Part shown: piece by piece, positions 21,933-26,077 of the stretch
Numbering within the stretch: position 1 is the first letter of the stretch
Layout of the letters: every line of letters starts with the position of its first letter
Origin: a virus
Length of the DNA stretch: 26,077 nt
Virus record (IMG/VR): IMGVR_UViG_3300027608_000132
Coordinates: 1 to 26,077 of that record
Strand: one strand, 5' to 3'
Program-made: the position numbers and the translations under genes
Notes under the pieces: generated by a model
The model's input: the letters and a program-made list of their open reading frames with translations, nothing else
What the model was told of the DNA's origin: nothing
Database searches by the model: none

Positions 21933-22583
21933 ATGATATTAGATTACTTTGAAGGAGCTTTCTATTTGAATTTAGATAAGCGTACAGAAAGAAAAGAGGC
22001 CTTTGAAATGAGAAGCTCACAAATTGGCCTTGAAGTAGAAAGATTTCCTGCTATACAGCTAGGCGAAGGAGATGTCCCAAATCCGTTACAAAATAAAGAT
22101 TGGCACATTAAAATATCATGCACTTATTCTCATTTTGAGATGATTAAAGAAGCTAAAAAAAGAGGGTGGAAGAATTGTTTGATATTCGAAGATGATTGCA
22201 TATTTGAACCAAATTTCATTCAAAAAATGAAAGAATGTATTCAGGATTTAAAAAATACAGAATGGGATATGTTCTATATGGGTGGAGAGCCTAATGCTGA
22301 ATGTTATTCTATTTCTAATAATCTTGCTAAATGTACCACAGGACTTTATGGTACACATGCTTATGCAATAAATGAATGTTTTTACGATAAAATTCTAAGC
22401 ATACCATACACTTCAGGTGTTATTGACACTTTATTCTTATTTTATGATAGGAATAATAAGAACTATGTAATGTCAAAAGACCTATTAGTATTACAAGATG
22501 AAGATTTTGTAAGTGATTTGTGGCATGGTAAAATTAAAAGAACCGAAATATATCAAGAAGCATATAAAAAATGGATAAAATGA
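21933..22583 (+). CDS. GT25 family glycosyltransferase
   Basis: 216 residues. FYLNLDKRTERKEAFE (10-25) is the N-terminal donor motif of GT25; ISCTYSHFEMIKEA (61-74) and LIFEDDCIF (83-91, Glu86-Asp87-Asp88) are the core motifs; GTHAYAIN follows. GT25 includes LPS beta-galactosyltransferases of bacteria and the collagen hydroxylysine galactosyltransferases of animals and giant viruses. With a collagen-like fibre and hydroxylases in the same window, a protein-linked role is worth testing, but a glycan acceptor is equally compatible. The 3' end carries a 40-base tandem duplication that also holds the next gene's start. Confidence 0.85.
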   Translation: MILDYFEGAFYLNLDKRTERKEAFEMRSSQIGLEVERFPAIQLGEGDVPNPLQNKDWHIKISCTYSHFEMIKEAKKRGWKNCLIFEDDCIFEPNFIQKMKECIQDLKNTEWDMFYMGGEPNAECYSISNNLAKCTTGLYGTHAYAINECFYDKILSIPYTSGVIDTLFLFYDRNNKNYVMSKDLLVLQDEDFVSDLWHGKIKRTEIYQEAYKKWIK

Positions 22584-22629
22584 AAAAATATATCAAGAAG
22601 CATATAAAAAATGGATAAAATGAAAAAAT
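22546..22629 (+). repeat. 40-base tandem duplication at a gene junction
   Basis: Bases 22546-22589 recur 40 bases further on without mismatch. The unit holds the last codons and stop of the GT25 gene and the ATG of the next gene (AAAATGAAAAAA). Forty is not a multiple of three, but the reading frames are unaffected because each copy carries its own stop and start. The first ATG (22580) now opens only a 12-codon frame, and the second (22620) starts the GT2 gene. Confidence 0.95.
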
Positions 22630-23441
22630 TAAGTTTTGTATGTACATCATACCGCAGATTTACATGTGTAGAAAGAATTGTAGCACAATTTCATGCACAA
22701 ACCTATCCTAATAAGGAATTAATCATTTTTAATACAGATGAGGAATACCCTTATACTTTGGGATTTGAGGACAGCTCAATTATCATTGTAAATAATGGTA
22801 TAAACTATGAGACAAATACTCCGTATGAAAACAGAGGACAGATATGCAGAGATGCTGTAACTCACGCCACAGGAGATTATTTCATGTTAGCAGATGATGA
22901 CGACATTTACTTACCATGGCACATGCAACAAGCTGTAGATGGTATTGAAGCTAATGGGAAAGATGCTTGGAAACCTCAGCAAAGCTTTTTTGCAACACCA
23001 AATAAAGTTCAAATGTGTATGAATACACTTGAGGCATCAGTTATTGTAAAAATGGATAGAATTAGAGAAATTGGGTTTAGAAGTGATATTACAGGATATG
23101 AGGGACTTAGTTGGTATACTAAGTTAAGAGATGAAAAGCATTTAGATGAGCATAATAAGTATTATGTACCTTCTTATTGTTTTAATTGGTCCGACCCTCA
23201 TGAAATAGCAGGTCATAAACAAAGTGGTGCAATAGGTAGCCCAAATAACTTTGAAAATCATAAAGAGGCATCAAAAGATTATGCTACTAGACCTTTAGAA
23301 AAATTATCTGAGGAAAAATTAAGGGAAACCTACAAACCATATTATCATTTTTTAAGACAACATGTTGAAGATTTCCCCTTGGAGTTAGTAAGTAAGTATG
23401 TCCCTACTCAGGTATTTCAGGTAGAGAATTTATTGTATTAA
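22620..23441 (+). CDS. Glycosyltransferase, GT2-like
   Basis: 273 residues from the ATG at 22620; an in-frame ATG three codons earlier exists only because of the 40-base duplication. LSFVCTSYRR (4-13) is the first strand of GT-A GT2 enzymes, QTYPNKELIIFNTDE (28-42) the second, ENRGQICRDAVTHATGDYFMLADDDD carries the nucleotide-binding and Asp92-95 metal motif, and LPWHM follows. Inverting transfer from a nucleotide sugar is expected. It closes the second modification cassette and converges on RecT, with a 38-base overlap of the two coding ends. Confidence 0.85.
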   Translation: MKKLSFVCTSYRRFTCVERIVAQFHAQTYPNKELIIFNTDEEYPYTLGFEDSSIIIVNNGINYETNTPYENRGQICRDAVTHATGDYFMLADDDDIYLPWHMQQAVDGIEANGKDAWKPQQSFFATPNKVQMCMNTLEASVIVKMDRIREIGFRSDITGYEGLSWYTKLRDEKHLDEHNKYYVPSYCFNWSDPHEIAGHKQSGAIGSPNNFENHKEASKDYATRPLEKLSEEKLRETYKPYYHFLRQHVEDFPLELVSKYVPTQVFQVENLLY

Positions 23442-24426
23442 TTACAGAAGCTTGTTTCAATGAAGTAACTTTCTTCCCATCAATAATTTTAATGTTATTG
23501 TCTTCATCTAAGCTTAGAATGGCACCTCCTTCAAGTTGGCCATCCATTTCTACTGCTTTTTTGCCATAGAAGTCCTTTGGAAGCATTTTAGATAACTGAA
23601 TCAATGCAGTCTTTCTGACCATCCACATTTGAGGGTCTTTTTTGTCATTGAAATATAAATCATTGTCATATCGAGAAAGGGCCTTAATCTTTAAAATCTC
23701 CCCTTTTGACAATACTTGGAACTGATAGTCCCCATTCTTTAATTTAGCCACCGCATAGACGAATTTAAGCGTATTAGCAGACCTTTCTGTATCGAAGTTG
23801 GGTTTATGTATAATATTCTGCTCAAGGCCGTAAATCGCCTCAAAATGGTCCCCTTCGAATACACACTCTGTATGTATCTTAGTTATCTCCCCTGACCTTA
23901 AAAGGATGCTTACAAGTCCTTTATACCCGATTAATGGTGTTACAGTTTGTTTGCCATCAATTCTGCGTGGAATTAAATAAAACTCCCCTAGCATATCACT
24001 TGGAATTAACCCAATCTCTGCTCCTGCTAAAATAGAGGCAAATAAGGAGCTAGGATTTTCTTTGAACGCATCTATTAGCTTTGGGTTCTTTTTGAGCTCA
24101 GAAACGACTATTTGAACGAATTGAGCAGGTTCTATGTTATGCTTTGATAACAAGTTTGGTAATACCTGCTTTTTGTAAGCCTCAAGACTATTATTAAATA
24201 GCTGAATAGCTGTTAAAGGTTTTGCAGGAGGTGGAGCAGGAGCTTGAGGCTGTGGTTCGTTCAATTTTGGAACATCTTCATCTTTTCGTGCTCTGTTCTT
24301 TGCTCTTAGTTCCATTTCGCCCTGAGTAACAGGTGTTGTTAATACAAATTCATTTTGTGGCTTTGGTGCAACATCTTCTGTGTTGTCAATTGAGAAAATG
24401 TCAGTTTGTTGTAGTTTTTCTTTCAT
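23404..24426 (-). CDS. recT: RecT family single-strand annealing protein
   Basis: 340 residues. After a polar, Pro-rich N-terminal tail (PQPQAPAPPPAKP near residues 58-70) the RecT core reads SLFASILAGAEIGLIPS, GEFYLIPRR, TPLIGYKGLVSILLRSG and VFEGDHF. RecT proteins anneal complementary DNA strands in phage recombination and replication, partnered by an exonuclease, here probably the nuclease gene at 25168-25968. The start is set by ATG one base after AACCATAAA. Local GC is somewhat higher than in the genes around it. The last 38 bases overlap the convergent GT2 gene. Confidence 0.9.
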   Translation of the reverse strand: MKEKLQQTDIFSIDNTEDVAPKPQNEFVLTTPVTQGEMELRAKNRARKDEDVPKLNEPQPQAPAPPPAKPLTAIQLFNNSLEAYKKQVLPNLLSKHNIEPAQFVQIVVSELKKNPKLIDAFKENPSSLFASILAGAEIGLIPSDMLGEFYLIPRRIDGKQTVTPLIGYKGLVSILLRSGEITKIHTECVFEGDHFEAIYGLEQNIIHKPNFDTERSANTLKFVYAVAKLKNGDYQFQVLSKGEILKIKALSRYDNDLYFNDKKDPQMWMVRKTALIQLSKMLPKDFYGKKAVEMDGQLEGGAILSLDEDNNIKIIDGKKVTSLKQASVINTINSLPEIPE

Positions 24427-24436
24427 TTTTATGGTT
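24427..24436 (-). promoter_or_regulatory. AACCATAAA start-proximal element of recT
   Basis: On the minus strand AACCATAAA occupies 24436-24428, one base before the recT ATG. The same nonamer precedes the genes starting at 19656 (touching) and 25968 (three bases before), and AACCACAAA touches the ATG at 24716. There is no Shine-Dalgarno sequence at any of these starts. Confidence 0.5.
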
Positions 24437-24716
24437 TTGATTTTGATAAATTAGTTTTTTTAGGTCCAAAGTGATTTTTTAAACCTTTTATAAATTGCTT
24501 ATTAGTGGGTATTAAGGGTTCTCCTGTAGTGGGATTACCATATATCTTGACATCGTTTTGGTCTATAGTTCTAATATCTCCTGTATCATATAATCTAATT
24601 ATGAATTGAGGATTAGAGTGAATTGACCCGCCAATCATAAAGATTGCTACTCCATATCCTAATGGTGTTTCTACATCAAAAGGATTTAATATTTCATGGA
24701 TTGTTTGTACTATCAT
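24429..24716 (-). CDS. Hypothetical protein, 95 residues
   Basis: A compact domain with several predicted strands (GYGVAIFMIGGSIH, FIIRLYDTGDIRTI) followed by a basic tail (KKTNLSKSKP). DTGDIRTIDQNDVKIYG resembles small beta-barrel phage proteins that read as regulators or inhibitors, but no family is recognised. ATG follows AACCACAAA directly. It stands between recT and the small zinc-finger-like gene in the same operon. Confidence 0.6.
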   Translation of the reverse strand: MIVQTIHEILNPFDVETPLGYGVAIFMIGGSIHSNPQFIIRLYDTGDIRTIDQNDVKIYGNPTTGEPLIPTNKQFIKGLKNHFGPKKTNLSKSKP

Positions 24717-24723
24717 TTTGTGG

Positions 24724-24843
24724 TTATTTTGTTCTATAAATTTTAGTGTATCTCTGTTTTACTTCGCACCAATATTTTACCCATCCTTGATTATAGGAAA
24801 GATGTATAATTTGGCCGCATAGGTAACATTTATACCGATACAT
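24724..24843 (-). CDS. Small cysteine-containing protein, 39 residues
   Basis: From ATG at 24843 to TAA at 24726-24724 the frame reads MYRYKCYLCGQ, then a basic, aromatic segment with KYWCEVKQRY. Cys6-x2-Cys9 with His14 and Cys26 could bind zinc. The start overlaps the end of the upstream gene by 14 bases and the stop lies seven bases before the next start, the spacing of a real operon member. Role unknown. Confidence 0.5.
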   Translation of the reverse strand: MYRYKCYLCGQIIHLSYNQGWVKYWCEVKQRYTKIYRTK

Positions 24844-25075
24844 AGGATTCTATAATAAGTTTTAGCTCTTCTTTATTTAGTTTATAAGTTATGTCTATTT
24901 TTTCTCCATTATCTAAAACTATCACAACACTTGTAATTACTCTACTTACTTCTTCAGAATCGTAAAAGGTATGAAACCCATGGCCTTCTTCTACATTAGT
25001 TTCTTCTTGATAAGTTACATCAAACTCATAACAAATCTCTCCGTATTGAGTTTCTTTTTTAATTATGCTTTTCAT
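24830..25075 (-). CDS. Hypothetical protein, 81 residues
   Basis: A small acidic alpha/beta protein: MKSIIKKETQYGEICYEFDVTY at the start, a central GHGFHTFYDSEE loop, then ITSVVIVLDNGEKIDITYKL and a final helix LNKEELKLIIESYV. No membrane segment. It overlaps both neighbours (17 and 14 bases), in line with translational coupling. Family not recognised. Confidence 0.6.
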   Translation of the reverse strand: MKSIIKKETQYGEICYEFDVTYQEETNVEEGHGFHTFYDSEEVSRVITSVVIVLDNGEKIDITYKLNKEELKLIIESYVSV

Positions 25076-25166
25076 TTTTTTCTTCCGATTTAACTACTAT
25101 TAATATTATAACAAAAGCCATTATAAAGCAAAATAAAGCTGCAATAGTTTTGATTAAATCATACAT
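25059..25166 (-). CDS. Single-membrane-segment micro-protein, 35 residues
   Basis: ATG at 25166 lies one base after the stop of the nuclease gene. The peptide reads MYDLIKTIAALFCFIMAF then VIILIVV and a charged tail KSEEKNEKHN. One membrane helix (about residues 7-25) is clear. Its end overlaps the start of the 81-residue gene by 17 bases. Perfect fit into the operon spacing makes it a likely gene; function unknown. Confidence 0.5.
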   Translation of the reverse strand: MYDLIKTIAALFCFIMAFVIILIVVKSEEKNEKHN

Positions 25167-25167
25167 T

Positions 25168-25968
25168 TTAATAATCTATTTGTTCTATTAAAGGTACATC
25201 AGTTTTTTTATCACAACTATCATAAAATGGACATTCTAAGCACCTAATATAATTTGGTCTAGCTTCTAGTTTTTCAGGGTTGTTATAGTGAAAATCTATA
25301 TAATTTTTCATCTTAGGAACAAAAACATCTTCATGTAATTGTAAATGCTCAGGCTGAATATTAGTTTTAATAATCTTAGCCTTCTTAGGGTCTTTTGAAG
25401 AAAATATAAAATAGTAAAAAGGTATATCCTCAATACCCATTATTTTGTTAATCAAGTACTTATAATGAATTGGCTGCAATAACTGCTTTGACTTGTATAT
25501 TAAACTTTCTGTATGCCATCCATATTCATTCCATTTGTCATCTATTAAAGCACTATATTTTAAATCAATAATACACTCTTCGCCTTTCCATTTTGCCCTG
25601 ATGTCAGATATTCCACTACATCCATCATGAGACATATATTCTCCAATCTTTAATATTTCAATATCATGCTTTTTGACTATCTCTTTAAATAAATCTGCTG
25701 ACTCTGCCGCCCTTTCGTAGTCCACAGCATATTTCTCCTTAGAAGTACCTGCATATACCATTTTAGGTTGTGGTATTGGGTCTCCTTCTCTCACATAGTC
25801 TGTAGCTTTATACTCAAAATAAATTCCGAGTTTAGCAGCTTCACTAGAAGGAGTTGGTAGTTTTTCAAAGTACTGCTTACGGATTTTTAATCCACAGCCT
25901 CTTACATTTTCATCGTAGTAATCCACATAAGCTTTTAATAAGCTTTGGGAGAGATTTGGTTTTTGCAT
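25168..25968 (-). CDS. PD-(D/E)XK nuclease, Cas4/RecB-like, with predicted 4Fe-4S site
   Basis: 266 residues. The catalytic core shows Glu52 in the first helix, Asp122 in SGISDIRAKW, Asp135-Leu-Lys137 in CIIDLKYS and the motif QLLQPIHYKYL (162-172), as in RecB/Cas4 nucleases. Cys25 near the N-terminus and Cys243-x2-Cys246-x5-Cys252 near the C-terminus match the four-cysteine iron-sulfur arrangement of Cas4, AddB and Dna2. It probably resects double-stranded DNA ends for RecT, encoded downstream in the same operon. No cas1, cas2 or CRISPR repeat is present, so a CRISPR role is not indicated. Start at ATG three bases behind AACCATAAA. Confidence 0.8.
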   Translation of the reverse strand: MQKPNLSQSLLKAYVDYYDENVRGCGLKIRKQYFEKLPTPSSEAAKLGIYFEYKATDYVREGDPIPQPKMVYAGTSKEKYAVDYERAAESADLFKEIVKKHDIEILKIGEYMSHDGCSGISDIRAKWKGEECIIDLKYSALIDDKWNEYGWHTESLIYKSKQLLQPIHYKYLINKIMGIEDIPFYYFIFSSKDPKKAKIIKTNIQPEHLQLHEDVFVPKMKNYIDFHYNNPEKLEARPNYIRCLECPFYDSCDKKTDVPLIEQIDY

Positions 25969-26077
25969 TTTTTTATGGTTTTTTTGATTGTTCTAATTAT
26001 ACTAAAGAATACGATACATACACCTCCCATTAGATATACTGATATTACTAATATAGGTACAATTACTAATAGTAAAA
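25935..26077 (-). CDS. C-terminal part of a small membrane protein (truncated by window edge)
   Basis: An open frame enters from the right edge and ends at TAA (25937-25935), overlapping the nuclease start by 34 bases. It reads LLLVIVPILVISVYLMGG, VCIVFFSIIRTI, KKTIKKCKNQISPKAY: two short or one long membrane segment and a basic tail. The operon's other small membrane gene makes it plausible, but the true start is outside the window. Confidence 0.4.
   Translation of the reverse strand, partial: LLLVIVPILVISVYLMGGVCIVFFSIIRTIKKTIKKCKNQISPKAY

Noticed and set aside
25168-25968. Cas4-like nuclease as evidence for a CRISPR system
   Set aside because: No repeat array or other cas gene is seen, and the recT partner explains the nuclease better.
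1-26077. tRNA, rRNA or intrinsic terminator
   Set aside because: I found no cloverleaf-like segment with a TTCGA/TTCAA arm in the few intergenic gaps and no GC-rich hairpin followed by a T run; a dedicated scan was not possible.

Overview
This is an AT-rich window (roughly 30% GC by eye), almost wholly coding, cut from a larger phage genome. A tailed bacteriophage is indicated by a collagen-like fibre ending in an S74-type chaperone/self-cleavage domain, a RecT annealing protein beside a Cas4-like PD-(D/E)XK nuclease, and tightly overlapping genes. Start codons lack Shine-Dalgarno motifs and sit behind A-rich leaders, several with AACCATAAA, so a Bacteroidota host is the best guess. This is inference: no capsid, portal or terminase gene lies in the window.

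Layout. (1) Bases 1-1206, plus strand: the 3' end of the fibre gene, then a PKHD-type 2-oxoglutarate/Fe(II) oxygenase. (2) Bases 1207-11518, minus strand: one compact operon of 11 genes, read from right to left. It holds a sulfotransferase, two paralogous oxygenases, a GT9-like transferase, a 901-residue three-domain glycosyltransferase, a GT4 transferase, a DUF6445-like oxygenase, a relative of the TibC/Aah autotransporter heptosyltransferases, and three tandem LFPT-type (PF13759-like) oxygenases. (3) Bases 11589-12428, plus strand, divergent from that operon: a DUF6165-like protein and an adenylylsulfate (APS) kinase. (4) Bases 12507-14783: small proteins with one membrane segment each, two of them paralogues, around a cupin-like protein. 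(5) Bases 14795-19610: a 223-residue protein, a 1319-residue mucin-like protein in which threonine tracts alternate with cysteine-bearing modules, and a 57-residue protein. (6) Bases 19656-23441: a second modification cassette with a DxD glycosyltransferase, a zinc-ribbon protein, two class I methyltransferases, a GT25 and a GT2. (7) Bases 23404-26077, minus strand: recombination genes (nuclease, four small proteins, RecT).

How it may work together. The window carries seven predicted dioxygenases, seven glycosyltransferase proteins with about nine catalytic domains, two methyltransferases, a sulfotransferase and the kinase that makes its PAPS donor. They lie beside two obvious acceptor proteins: a fibre with Gly-Pro-Thr/Gly-Pro-Ala triplets and a poly-threonine virion-like protein. 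The simplest reading is a phage-encoded pathway that hydroxylates, glycosylates and sulfates its own surface proteins, much as animal collagen and mucin are decorated. The individual families are read from sequence motifs. The shared pathway and its substrates are inference.
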